From Candidatus Latescibacterota bacterium (GTDB taxonomy: Bacteria > JAAXHH01 > JACQVL01), in assembly GCA_016209865.1 (NCBI GenBank), contig JACQVL010000235.1, positions 1 to 33,163 on the forward strand: DNA of 33,163 bases, given 5' to 3'. The notes below the pieces were generated by a model that was not told where the DNA came from, did not search any database, and saw only the letters and a program-made list of their open reading frames with translations. Positions within the stretch are counted from its first letter, which is position 1. Every line of letters starts with the position of its first letter. The position numbers and the translations under genes were made by a program. Shown piece after piece: positions 17,810 through 26,322 of the stretch.

Positions 17810-19117
17810 TCACCCACCCCCGGCCACCGGCAATTGTGGTACGATGTCAAACCGGAGCCGTCGGTGCGCCCTGCGCAGCGCCTTTTCCACGAAGCCGGGC
17901 GTTTTTCCGCGGGCGAAGATGAACCCGGGGTAGCTCGCCCCTTCCGGGAGGGGCACGAGCATCTGGCCGGGTTTCGCGGTGATCTGCACGTCCTCGATGC
18001 CCGGGACGGCTTTCGCGTTCGCGACGCCCTCAACCCCCTTCAGGATGCCCGTCGCCGGGACGGGGATCATCATCACCCCGCTCGCCTCGCCCTGGCGTTG
18101 CAGATGGTCGACCTCCAGGCCGAACGCGTGGCGGAGGATCAACTCCTCAAGGGTGATCCCCAGCCCGAAGCGGAGCGTCCGCGAACACAGCCCGCCGATC
18201 GAGCGTCCGGCCACTTCGATGATCCACGGGCCTGTCTCGTTCACGCGCAGCTCCGCATGCACCGGCCCTTCAGACAGACCGATGGCGCGGGCGGCCTGAG
18301 AGGTGCACGCGATGATCGCGTCCTGCACGGACTGCGGGAGACGGGACGGCGTGACGTAGATCGTCTCCTCAAAGAACGGCCCGTCTAACGGGTCGGGCTT
18401 GTCGAACACGGCCAGGACGCGCAGCCGGCCGCCGGTCAGGAGTCCTTCGACGGCGACTTCTCGACCGGGGATGAACTGTTCGACAAGGATCCGCGTCGAA
18501 TCCGGGTCCGGGCTGGACGGCAGGTCGGGGGAATGGAAGAGGATACGCTGGATCCGGTCGAACGCGGCGACGAATTCGTCCGGCGTATCGGCACGGATAA
18601 CGCCCCGGCTGGCGGAGAGCAGCAGGGGCTTCAGGACGCAAGGGTAGGCGACCCGGCTGGCGGCGAGTCGAGCCTCGTCTCTGCTCTCGACCACCGCGAA
18701 GGCCGGGCACCGGACGCCAGCGGCGGTCACGAGTTCCCGCATCCGCCGCTTATTGCGGGCCGCGTCGGCGGCCTCGGCGGAGTTGTGGGGCAGCCCTAAC
18801 GCGGCGCTGGCACGTGCGGCGATGACCGTCGTGCGGTCGTCCACCGGCACGATCGCGTGGACCGGCTGTTCCTGTGCAGACCGGATGATGTCCAGGACCG
18901 CCCGATCCGGGTCCCGAAACTTGAGAGCGAGCGGGATGTGCCAGTAGTCGGCAAGGCGATGGCACCGGTCGGACCCGACGATGACGTCGAGCCCGAGCCG
19001 TTGCGCCGCCTCCAGGAACGGCTCGGCGCGGTACGTCGTCGTGGGCATGAGGAGGAGAAGACGCTTCTGGGCAGTCTTGGAAGCCATCGTCGTCTGAGTA
19101 GAAGGAACGGCCGGCAT
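17810..19117 (-). CDS. ATP-grasp domain-containing protein
   Basis: ACPVDD-like VPVDDRTTVIAARASAALGLPHNS, YPCVLKPLLLSASRGVIRA, ILVEQFIPGREVAVEGLLTGG, GPVHAELRVNETGPWIIEVAGRSIGG. Internal ATG at 19087 is an alternative start. Confidence 0.88.
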   Translation of the reverse strand: MPAVPSTQTTMASKTAQKRLLLLMPTTTYRAEPFLEAAQRLGLDVIVGSDRCHRLADYWHIPLALKFRDPDRAVLDIIRSAQEQPVHAIVPVDDRTTVIAARASAALGLPHNSAEAADAARNKRRMRELVTAAGVRCPAFAVVESRDEARLAASRVAYPCVLKPLLLSASRGVIRADTPDEFVAAFDRIQRILFHSPDLPSSPDPDSTRILVEQFIPGREVAVEGLLTGGRLRVLAVFDKPDPLDGPFFEETIYVTPSRLPQSVQDAIIACTSQAARAIGLSEGPVHAELRVNETGPWIIEVAGRSIGGLCSRTLRFGLGITLEELILRHAFGLEVDHLQRQGEASGVMMIPVPATGILKGVEGVANAKAVPGIEDVQITAKPGQMLVPLPEGASYPGFIFARGKTPGFVEKALRRAHRRLRFDIVPQLPVAGGG

Positions 19118-19158
19118 CGATCACTGGAAAAAATTTTTGCCCCGTGATGTTCGCATAC

Positions 19159-19187
19159 AGTATACAGCCTGCCCCGCTTCCGGTCAA
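19159..19187 (-). promoter_or_regulatory. sigma70-like promoter upstream of the ATP-grasp gene
   Basis: Minus strand TTGACC (19187-19182), 17-bp spacer, TATACT (19164-19159). Confidence 0.65.
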
Positions 19188-19347
19188 GCGCTTTCATCCC
19201 TCCTCATCCTGTTCAGCGCCGTTTGACGGGCATTTTGACGGGATCTCGTGCTGATCGAGAACCCTCGACAAAGAGCAAAACGCCCGTCATCTGCCCGGCT
19301 GGACGTGATTTTTATACTTTTTGCCTGAAGATTTTTAAAGAAAACCC

Positions 19348-19376
19348 TTGCGCAGTGGGCTTGAAACTATTATACT
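19348..19376 (+). promoter_or_regulatory. possible promoter for the HU-like gene
   Basis: TTGCGC, 17-bp spacer, TATACT; the -35 is weak. Confidence 0.4.
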
Positions 19377-19489
19377 GTACGTGTCACAGCCGTGGAGTAC
19401 CCGCGTCGACGCAGCGATGGCTGATGTTGTTCGCGGGGATCGACTATGCACCGGCTTTCGGTGCCCACCTCTCAACAGGAGGGAGACCC

Positions 19490-19762
19490 ATGAATCGCGC
19501 AGCCTTAGCCGCCCAGGTGGCTAAAGCGACCAAGTTGTCCAAGGCCCAGGCCGACGCCGCCATCTCGGCGACGCTGAAGGGCATCACCGGCGCCTTGAAG
19601 AAAGGCGATTCGGTGACGTTGATCGGGTTTGGGACATATGGCGTCGCGCAACGCAAGGCGCGGACAGGTCGGAACCCTGCGACGGGGAAGCCGCTGAGGA
19701 TTCCTGCAAAGAAGGTCGTAAAGTTCACGGCCGGGAAAGCCCTGAAGGCGGCAGTGAAGTAA
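19490..19762 (+). CDS. HU family DNA-binding protein
   Basis: ATG 19490 after AGGAGGGA; MNRAALAAQVAKATKLSKAQADAAISATLKGITGALKKGDSVTLIGFGTYGVAQRKARTGRNPATGKPLRIPAKKVVKFTAGKALKAAVK is a full-length HU-like protein. The longer ORF from 19223 is not needed. Confidence 0.96.
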   Translation: MNRAALAAQVAKATKLSKAQADAAISATLKGITGALKKGDSVTLIGFGTYGVAQRKARTGRNPATGKPLRIPAKKVVKFTAGKALKAAVK

Positions 19763-19768
19763 GTCACA

Positions 19769-19809
19769 CCCAGGCCGGGGACGGCCCCATCGTGTCGCCC
19801 CCGGCTGGG
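19769..19809 (+). terminator. GC-rich hairpin after the HU-like gene
   Basis: CCCAGGCCGGGG ... CCCCGGCTGGG, one-base bulge; no clear T-tract. Confidence 0.4.
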
Positions 19810-19841
19810 ATGTCCAGTTCGCCTGAGGAGCGCAGCCCCCG

Positions 19842-22511
19842 ATGCCGACGACAGAGCACGAACGCCTGCGCGAGATCACGACGTTCGGCGTTCCGCCATG
19901 GCGACGCTGGGGACCGTACGTCAGTGAGCGGGCGTGGGGCACGGTTCGGGAGGATTACAGCGCTGACGGCTCTGCCTGGACACACCTTCCCCATGATCTC
20001 GCCCGCAGCAAAGCCTACCGCTGGGGCGAAGATGGACTGGCTGGCATCTGCGACCGGTTTCAACTCCTCGTCTTTGCCCTCGCCCTGTGGAATACCCGAG
20101 ACCCGTTCCTGAAAGAACGTGCGTTCGGCCTCTCCGGCCCCGAAGGCAACCACGGGGAAGACGTCAAAGAGTACTACTTCTACCTCGACAACGTCCCCAC
20201 TCACAGCTACATGAAGTACCTCTATAAGTACCCGCAGGCCGAGTTTCCCTACCAGCAACTCGTCGACGAGAACCGGCGGCGTGAGGGGCGCGGGGTTGAG
20301 TATGAACTCCTCGACACGGGGGTGTTCGACGAGGACCGGTATTTCGACGTGTTCGTCGAGTACGCCAAAGCCGCCCCCGAAGACATCTGCATCCGGATCG
20401 AAGCGTTCAACCGTGGGCCTGAGGCGGCGGACTTGCACCTCCTCCCGCACCTCTGGTTCCGTAATACCTGGGCCTGGCGCGACCCGCGTGACCCGGAACC
20501 GATCATCACCCCCGGATCGTCGGGCCCCGGCTTCTGCAGCCTGCTGGCGGACGATTCGAGTGAAGAACCCATGAGAAACCTGCCGTTCCCGTACCGTCTG
20601 GGGCCGTGGCACCTGTACGCCGAAGGGACTCCCGACCTGCTGTTCACGAACAACGAGACGAACATGGCACGGGTCTATCCCTGGGCGTCCAACGTGACCC
20701 CGTACGTGAAGGATGCGTTCCACCGGTTTCTCGTCAACGGCGAGCCGTGCGTCAACCCGAACCGAATCGGGACGAAAGCGTGCGTCCACTACGTCGAGCG
20801 CATCCCCGCCGGCGGGTCGGTGGTCGTGCGCCTTCGTCTGACGCCTGACCCGCTCGATGCCCCCCTGGCCGATGTGGACGGGATCGTGACCCGGCGGCGC
20901 GCCGAGGCGGATGAATTCTACGCGGCCATCCACCCGCCGCACGCGACTGAGGACGAGCGCCGGGTTCAGCGCCAGGCGTTCGCCAGCCTGCTGTGGAACA
21001 AACAGATTTACCTGTTCGACGTGAACCGATGGCTGGAAGGGGATAACCCGGACTCCCCTCCGCCTGAGTCCCGGTGGTCGATCCGGAACATCCGCTGGCG
21101 GCATCTGAATTCGATGCGCATCATGTCGATGCCGGATAAATGGGAATACCCGTGGTTCGCCGCCTGGGATTTGGCGTTCCATTGCATTCCGCTGGCCATC
21201 ATCGACCCGGACTTCGCGCAGGAACAGTTGTGGATGCTCCTCTTCGAGCAGTTCCAGCATCCGAACGGACAGATTCCCGCCTACGAATGGGAGTTCTCCG
21301 ACCTGAACCCACCCGTCCATGCCTGGGCGTGCTGGAAGGTGTACACCATCGACAAGGAGCGGCATGGCCGGGCGGATCGGAAGTTCCTCGAACGATGTTT
21401 CCACAAGCTGCTCATCAACTTTGCCTGGTGGGTCAACAAGGTTGACCGCCAGGGGAACAACGTCTTCGAGGGCGGGTTCCTGGGCCTCGACAACATCACC
21501 GTCATGGACCGGAGTGAGGAACTCCCCGGCGGCGCGGTGCTGGAGCAGTCCGACGCGACCGGCTGGATGGGGCTGTTCTGTCTCAACTTGATGCGGATCA
21601 CGCTGGAGTTAGCCGAAGAGAATCGGGTATACGAGGGGCTGGCGACCAAATTTTTCCAGCATTACATCTACATCGGCGCGGCGATGAAGCGGATGGGCGG
21701 CCGGAACTATCAGCTCTGGGACGAAGCGGACGGGTTTTTCTACGACGTTCTCCGGTTCCCGGACGGCGACTTTCAGAAATTCCGGGTGCGGTCACTCGTC
21801 GGCCTCATCCCGATGTATGCGATCGACGTGCTCCATGACGCCAGCCTGGCCACCCATCAGGAGTTCCTGTCAAACCTCGACTGGTTCATCCGGAACCGCC
21901 AGGACCTCGTCCGGCGGTGCTGCTACACCGATGAGCAGGATGGCACCCGCCGGCATATCCTGGCGATCGTCGACCGTGATCAGCTCCGCAGCCTGCTCGA
22001 ACGGGTCTGGGACCCGAACGAATTCCTCTCTGAGGTGGGGGTTCGGAGTCTGTCCAAATACCATGAACGCCGCCCCTTCGTGTTCGGGACACGGGAGGTC
22101 CGCTACGAGCCGGCCGAGGCTGAGACGAAGATCAAAGGGGGGAATTCCAACTGGCGGGGGCCGATCTGGTTCCCGACCTCCTACCTGCTCATCGACGCGC
22201 TGACCAAGTTCGGTGAAGCGTTCGGGTCGGGCTACACCATCCAGACGCCGGGCAACCCGGACGGGCCGGTCACCCCGAAAGACATGGCCCGTGAGATCGC
22301 CAACCGGCTGATCCGGTTGTTCGTCAGGGATGCGTCCGGCCGGCGGCCGATCTATGGGGAGTCCACGAAATTCCAGTACGACCCGCACTGGCGCGACTAT
22401 ATTCTCTTCTTCGAGTACTTCCACGGAGATCATGGCGCCGGCCTCGGCGCTTCCCACCAGACCGGATGGACCGCCCTGGTCGCGTCCCTCATCGACGAAT
22501 GGCGGCGGTAA
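19842..22511 (+). CDS. glucosidase, GH63-like (MGH1-type)
   Basis: [56 protein letters not shown] and [48 protein letters not shown] are typical of this bacterial GH63-like family. Confidence 0.85.
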   Translation: MPTTEHERLREITTFGVPPWRRWGPYVSERAWGTVREDYSADGSAWTHLPHDLARSKAYRWGEDGLAGICDRFQLLVFALALWNTRDPFLKERAFGLSGPEGNHGEDVKEYYFYLDNVPTHSYMKYLYKYPQAEFPYQQLVDENRRREGRGVEYELLDTGVFDEDRYFDVFVEYAKAAPEDICIRIEAFNRGPEAADLHLLPHLWFRNTWAWRDPRDPEPIITPGSSGPGFCSLLADDSSEEPMRNLPFPYRLGPWHLYAEGTPDLLFTNNETNMARVYPWASNVTPYVKDAFHRFLVNGEPCVNPNRIGTKACVHYVERIPAGGSVVVRLRLTPDPLDAPLADVDGIVTRRRAEADEFYAAIHPPHATEDERRVQRQAFASLLWNKQIYLFDVNRWLEGDNPDSPPPESRWSIRNIRWRHLNSMRIMSMPDKWEYPWFAAWDLAFHCIPLAIIDPDFAQEQLWMLLFEQFQHPNGQIPAYEWEFSDLNPPVHAWACWKVYTIDKERHGRADRKFLERCFHKLLINFAWWVNKVDRQGNNVFEGGFLGLDNITVMDRSEELPGGAVLEQSDATGWMGLFCLNLMRITLELAEENRVYEGLATKFFQHYIYIGAAMKRMGGRNYQLWDEADGFFYDVLRFPDGDFQKFRVRSLVGLIPMYAIDVLHDASLATHQEFLSNLDWFIRNRQDLVRRCCYTDEQDGTRRHILAIVDRDQLRSLLERVWDPNEFLSEVGVRSLSKYHERRPFVFGTREVRYEPAEAETKIKGGNSNWRGPIWFPTSYLLIDALTKFGEAFGSGYTIQTPGNPDGPVTPKDMAREIANRLIRLFVRDASGRRPIYGESTKFQYDPHWRDYILFFEYFHGDHGAGLGASHQTGWTALVASLIDEWRR

Positions 22512-22517
22512 TTTTTC

Positions 22518-23465
22518 CTACCGAATCTCCACCCCCGCCTCCTGAGCCACTCGCCGGATATAGGCGACGGCGGCCGGAACTTTGGAGGGGGGGATGTGCT
22601 CGATCAAGAGATACCCGTCCGGGTTGGCTTGGTGGAAGCGCGTGAGGAAGGTGGCGTAGTCGAGCAGGCCCTCGCCGGGCGCCGCCTCGTCCAGATGGGT
22701 CACCAGGTCGTTGCCCACCCGGATATCTTTCGCATGACCGACGGGGGCGATGGGGCCGAGGATGTCGAAGATCTGGTGAAGGCGTTGGGTACTGTTGAAC
22801 GTCTGCTGGATCGACTCGAAGTGGTTGACCGGGTCGAGCACGATGCGGATGCGCGGGGAGCCGACGCGGTCGACGACCTCGACGCAGACCTCGGGCGACC
22901 GCATCAGGGAGACGACGTGGGATTCGACGACGATCGTGACCTCGTTCGCTTCCGCGTCGTCGGCGATCTCGCGGAGGCTCGCCACGAACCGGTTGACGCT
23001 GTCCGGCCGGTGATTATCCGGGTGGGGGGTCCATGAACCGGCCGGGTTCAGGCTCCCCGGCCGGATGAGGTGTACCCCAGCCCGAAGCAGGCGCGCCACC
23101 CGGTTTCCCGCCTTGATCCGGGCGATCACCGCGCGACGGACGGCGTCGTTGGGGTCGAAGAGGCATTCCGGGTAGAGGAGGGCGAACTGGGCGAGGTCGA
23201 GTCCCAACTCCTCCCAGGCCACCCGGGCGCGTTCACAGTCGCCGTCGGTGACGTCAGCCGGGTCGGGGCCGAAGTGATGCCCGAACCCGGTGAGGCCAAG
23301 CGCCCGGATAGGATCGAACTGGGACGGGGTAAAGGTGCGAAAATCGTTGGGCAGGATATTGGCCACCCCGCTCCCGGTGAGGCCAAGTGTCCGGGTTTCC
23401 TGGCCCTGTGATGACGGAACCGCCTGACTGTCGCTCGGTAACATGCCGACCACACCGAGTCGCAT
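22518..23465 (-). CDS. sugar phosphate isomerase/epimerase-like TIM-barrel protein
   Basis: MRLGVVGMLP... VTIVVESHVVSLMRSPEVCVEVVDRVGSPRIRIVLDPVNHFES and LLIEHIPPSKVPAAVAYIRR fit AP_endonuc_2-type TIM barrels. ATG 23465 preferred over GTG 23474. Confidence 0.8.
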   Translation of the reverse strand: MRLGVVGMLPSDSQAVPSSQGQETRTLGLTGSGVANILPNDFRTFTPSQFDPIRALGLTGFGHHFGPDPADVTDGDCERARVAWEELGLDLAQFALLYPECLFDPNDAVRRAVIARIKAGNRVARLLRAGVHLIRPGSLNPAGSWTPHPDNHRPDSVNRFVASLREIADDAEANEVTIVVESHVVSLMRSPEVCVEVVDRVGSPRIRIVLDPVNHFESIQQTFNSTQRLHQIFDILGPIAPVGHAKDIRVGNDLVTHLDEAAPGEGLLDYATFLTRFHQANPDGYLLIEHIPPSKVPAAVAYIRRVAQEAGVEIR

Positions 23466-23482
23466 AAGAGACACCTTTCTTC

Positions 23483-23604
23483 AACGATGAACGATGAATG
23501 ATGAATGAACAACCTCCGCGCGGTCATTCCCGCGAAACCTGTCCTCGCGGAGGCGGGGAGCGGGAATCCATTCTGTTGTCGTTCCGCATTCATCATTCAT
23601 CATT
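23483..23604. repeat. inverted heptamer array (AACGATG/CATTCAT words) enclosing an ATTCCCGC...GCGGGAAT element
   Basis: Left aacgatg-aacgatg-aatgatg-aatgaa (23483-23509); right gcattcatcattcatcatt (23586-23604); inner ATTCCCGC 23526-23533 and GCGGGAAT 23560-23567. Confidence 0.85.
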
Positions 23605-23646
23605 CTTCCTTGCTCTGTCAAGCGAATTTTTCCCCCATCTTTTCCC

Positions 23647-23675
23647 TTGACTTCAGTAGAGCGGCTTTATATCTT
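23647..23675 (+). promoter_or_regulatory. promoter for the tRNA pair
   Basis: TTGACT 23647-23652, 17-bp spacer, TATCTT 23670-23675; 43 nt upstream of the tRNA-Leu 5' end. Confidence 0.55.
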
Positions 23676-23717
23676 ATGAAACCATCGTAATGCCGGGTAA
23701 TCTCGTGAGGAACACAC

Positions 23718-23802
23718 GCCGGGGTGGCGGAATTGGTAGACGCCTGGAACTTAAAATTCCATGGGAGTTCCTCCCGTGCCGGTTCGAGTCCGGCCCTCGG
23801 CA
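23718..23802 (+). tRNA. tRNA-Leu (anticodon TAA)
   Basis: Acceptor GCCGGGG/CCTCGGC, anticodon arm TGGAA-CTTAAAA-TTCCA, class II variable arm, T arm GCCGG-TTCGAGT-CCGGC; CCA not encoded. Confidence 0.95.
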
Positions 23803-23819
23803 CCTCCACCCCTTCTTAT

Positions 23820-23893
23820 GGGCGCTTAGCTCAGCTGGTTAGAGTGCCACGTTGACATCGTGGAGGTCAGTGGTTCGAGCCCACTAGCGCCCA
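23820..23893 (+). tRNA. tRNA-Val (anticodon GAC)
   Basis: Acceptor GGGCGCT/AGCGCCC, D arm GCTCAGCTGGTTAGAGT, anticodon arm CCACG-TTGACAT-CGTGG, T arm GTGG-TTCGAGC-CCAC; CCA not encoded. Confidence 0.95.
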
Positions 23894-23959
23894 TCATCGT
23901 TCATACCTCTTCAGCCCACAACGTGTGTGCATGCCTGATTTTCCCCGTCGAGGACACGG

Positions 23960-24988
23960 ATGGCGCGGTCATCTGGACCGATTGGTGTAGCGATCGTCGG
24001 AACCCGGTTTGGCAATCTCCATGCGGAAGCCGTCTCGGAGTTACCCGAACGTGCCCGGCTTGTCGCCATCTGTTCCCGTCGGGAGGAGCAGGCCCGGTAC
24101 TCGGCTCAACAATTCGGGGCGGAACTGGCGACGACGTCCTTCGAGCAGGTCCTGCGCCATCCCGGGGTGGAGGCGGTCCACCTGTGCGTCCCTCATGACC
24201 TGCACGCCCCGATGGCGATCGCCGCGGCTGACGCGGGCAAGCACATCCTGACCGAAAAACCGATCGCCATGACGGTCGAAGATGCGGACCGGATGATCGA
24301 AGCCGCGGACCGTGTGGGTGTGGTGCTGATGGTCAGCCATAATCAGCGGTTTCTTCAGCACCATCAACGGGCGAAAGACCTCGTCGCATCCGGGACGATC
24401 GGCGAGGTCTTTCTCTGTCGCGGAGTGTTCCAGGGGTATTCCCCGATTAAAGGCTGGCGGCACAAAGTCGCCCAGGTCGGGGGCGGGGTGTTAATCGACT
24501 CCGGGATTCACCGCATCGACCTGCTCCGCTGGATCGTCGGGGAAGTCGCGTCCGTGCAGGGGGAATCCGGCCGGTTTATCCATCAGGAGATGGAAGGGGA
24601 GGATACGGCCGTCATCCTGCTCCGGTTTGTGACCGGCGCGATCGGACAGGTGATCTGCAGTTGGGGGGTGAAAACCCCGATCCGTGATGAATCCCTCGTC
24701 CTCTGCGGGACGAAGGGGACGATCTGGGCGGAGAACTCGACGCTCTCCCTCCGGATGGCGGTCGAGGAAGCGCCCGGCCAGATGGGCCCGATCCAGGATG
24801 AATCCCTCCTCGCCGTGTCGTATCCCGACTCCGTGAAACTTGCCATCGCCCACTTCCTCGAGTGCATCGAGGAGCACAAACAGCCAGTCGTGACGGCGGT
24901 GGACGCGCGCGAAGCGGTGCGGATCGCGCAGGCCGCCTACCGGGCGATCCAGACCGGGGAGCGGGTTTCTCTAAAAGGCGAACGCTGA
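23960..24988 (+). CDS. Gfo/Idh/MocA family oxidoreductase (copy C, canonical EKP)
   Basis: IGVAIVGTRFGNLHAEAV Rossmann start; KHILTEKPIAMTVEDADRMI; GVLIDSGIHRIDLLRWIVG. Confidence 0.92.
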   Translation: MARSSGPIGVAIVGTRFGNLHAEAVSELPERARLVAICSRREEQARYSAQQFGAELATTSFEQVLRHPGVEAVHLCVPHDLHAPMAIAAADAGKHILTEKPIAMTVEDADRMIEAADRVGVVLMVSHNQRFLQHHQRAKDLVASGTIGEVFLCRGVFQGYSPIKGWRHKVAQVGGGVLIDSGIHRIDLLRWIVGEVASVQGESGRFIHQEMEGEDTAVILLRFVTGAIGQVICSWGVKTPIRDESLVLCGTKGTIWAENSTLSLRMAVEEAPGQMGPIQDESLLAVSYPDSVKLAIAHFLECIEEHKQPVVTAVDAREAVRIAQAAYRAIQTGERVSLKGER

Positions 24989-25059
24989 ACGATGAATGCG
25001 GAATTGATGGATGAAAACAACAACGCTGGTCTCTGTGTCTGGTCTTTCATTCATCGTTC
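24987..25059. repeat. second inverted copy of the GATGAAC/T word family
   Basis: GAACGATGAATG (24987-24998) and CATTCATCGTTC (25048-25059) are perfect 12-bp reverse complements. Confidence 0.85.
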
Positions 25060-25071
25060 CAAAGGGGGTTG

Positions 25072-26268
25072 ATGTTCATGCCATCCATCACCCTGCCGAT
25101 GCGGGCCTGGTACGGGGATGACCGGGTGTCGTTCCCACTGCCGGAGGAGTGGGATGTCCGCGTCGTCGACCTCCAGGACCGGCCGGTCCTCACCGACGGG
25201 CACATCGCGCGGGCGTTCGCCAGCCCGATCGGCACGCCGAGGATCGCGGACCTCGCGCGGGGGAAGCGGAGCGCCGCCATCCTGGTCGAGGACCTGAGCC
25301 GGCCGGCCCCCACCGCCCGGATGCTTCCCCCCCTCCTGGCCGAACTCAAGGCCGGAGGCATCGCGGATGACGATATCCTGATCATCATCGCCGCCGGCAG
25401 CCATGAGTTTATGTACCGGGACGGGCTGGTCAAGAAGTTAGGGGCGGAGGTCGTCACCCGGTACGACGTGATGTGCCACGACTGCGGGGCGAACCTGGCC
25501 TGCCTGGGTGAATCGTCACACGGCACCTCGATTTACATCAACAAATTTGCCCTGGAATGCGACCTGCGGATCGGCGTGGGCGGCATCTACCCTCACGGGT
25601 ATCTGGGGTTCGGGGGTGGCTCGAAGATCGTCCTCCCGGCCATCGCCGGGCGGGACAGCATCGCCTTCCTGCATTCCCGCCTCAAGGCAGGAGGGCTGGG
25701 CAACCTGGAGAACGAGCAGCGCGCTGACTCCGAGGAGGTCGCCCGGAAAGTTGGCCTTCACGCGATCGTGAACGCGGTCATCAACACCCGCCGGGAGATC
25801 GTCGGACTGTTCGTCGGGGACATGATCGCCGCCCACCGAGAGGGGTGCGCGTTCGCCCGCGCCGCGTACGCCGTCACGCCCGTGCCCGACCCCGATCTCG
25901 TCATCGCCAACGCCTACCCGATGGACACCAACCTCCAGCAGACGGGAAAAGGGGCGTGGCCGTTCGAGACCGTCCGTGCCGGAGGGACGAAGATACTGGT
26001 CACCGCCTCGACAGAAGGGACGGGCCAGCATCGCGTCTCCTTGCGCGGCCGCTCACGCATCAGCCCCGAAGCCGCCGTCGGCACGTGCGATTTTGCCGTC
26101 TTCTCCCCCATCGTCGGTCCTCGGGAGATCCACGCGATCTTTCCGGATAGCCTGACGTTCACCACGTGGGACGGGGTGCTCGACCTGCTCCGCTCCCGAT
26201 ACCGAAGCCCGCAAGTCCGGGTTGCGGTGTATCCCTGTGCTCCCATTCAGATGCCAGTCACAGAGTGA
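25072..26268 (+). CDS. lactate racemase (LarA)-like / DUF2088 family protein
   Basis: AAILVEDLSRPAPTARMLPPLLAEL, IIAAGSHEFM, CHDCGANLACLGES, GVGGIYPHGYLGFGGGSKIVLPAIAG parallel LarA His-containing segments. The ORF-track start 25069 is TTG; ATG 25072 or 25078. Confidence 0.75.
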   Translation: MFMPSITLPMRAWYGDDRVSFPLPEEWDVRVVDLQDRPVLTDGHIARAFASPIGTPRIADLARGKRSAAILVEDLSRPAPTARMLPPLLAELKAGGIADDDILIIIAAGSHEFMYRDGLVKKLGAEVVTRYDVMCHDCGANLACLGESSHGTSIYINKFALECDLRIGVGGIYPHGYLGFGGGSKIVLPAIAGRDSIAFLHSRLKAGGLGNLENEQRADSEEVARKVGLHAIVNAVINTRREIVGLFVGDMIAAHREGCAFARAAYAVTPVPDPDLVIANAYPMDTNLQQTGKGAWPFETVRAGGTKILVTASTEGTGQHRVSLRGRSRISPEAAVGTCDFAVFSPIVGPREIHAIFPDSLTFTTWDGVLDLLRSRYRSPQVRVAVYPCAPIQMPVTE

Positions 26269-26322
26269 CACTTTTTCGGAATAACAAACACGGAATAGAC
26301 GAGTGAGAAGGAGGAAACCGCG

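Noticed and set aside
19223-19489. 89-residue N-terminal extension of the HU-like ORF
   Set aside because: Contains the probable promoter and leader; the HU fold begins exactly at ATG 19490 after a strong RBS.
19764-21404. 546-aa minus-strand ORF
   Set aside because: Fully antisense to the GH63-like gene; no domain signature.
23718-23893. tRNA-associated integrated element
   Set aside because: No second copy of either tRNA 3' end and no integrase seen in the window.
23860-24198. 112-aa plus-strand ORF
   Set aside because: Starts inside tRNA-Val and overlaps the copy C oxidoreductase in another frame.
23483-25059. CRISPR array
   Set aside because: Repeat units are 7 nt and contiguous or inverted, without spacers of regular length; no cas genes.
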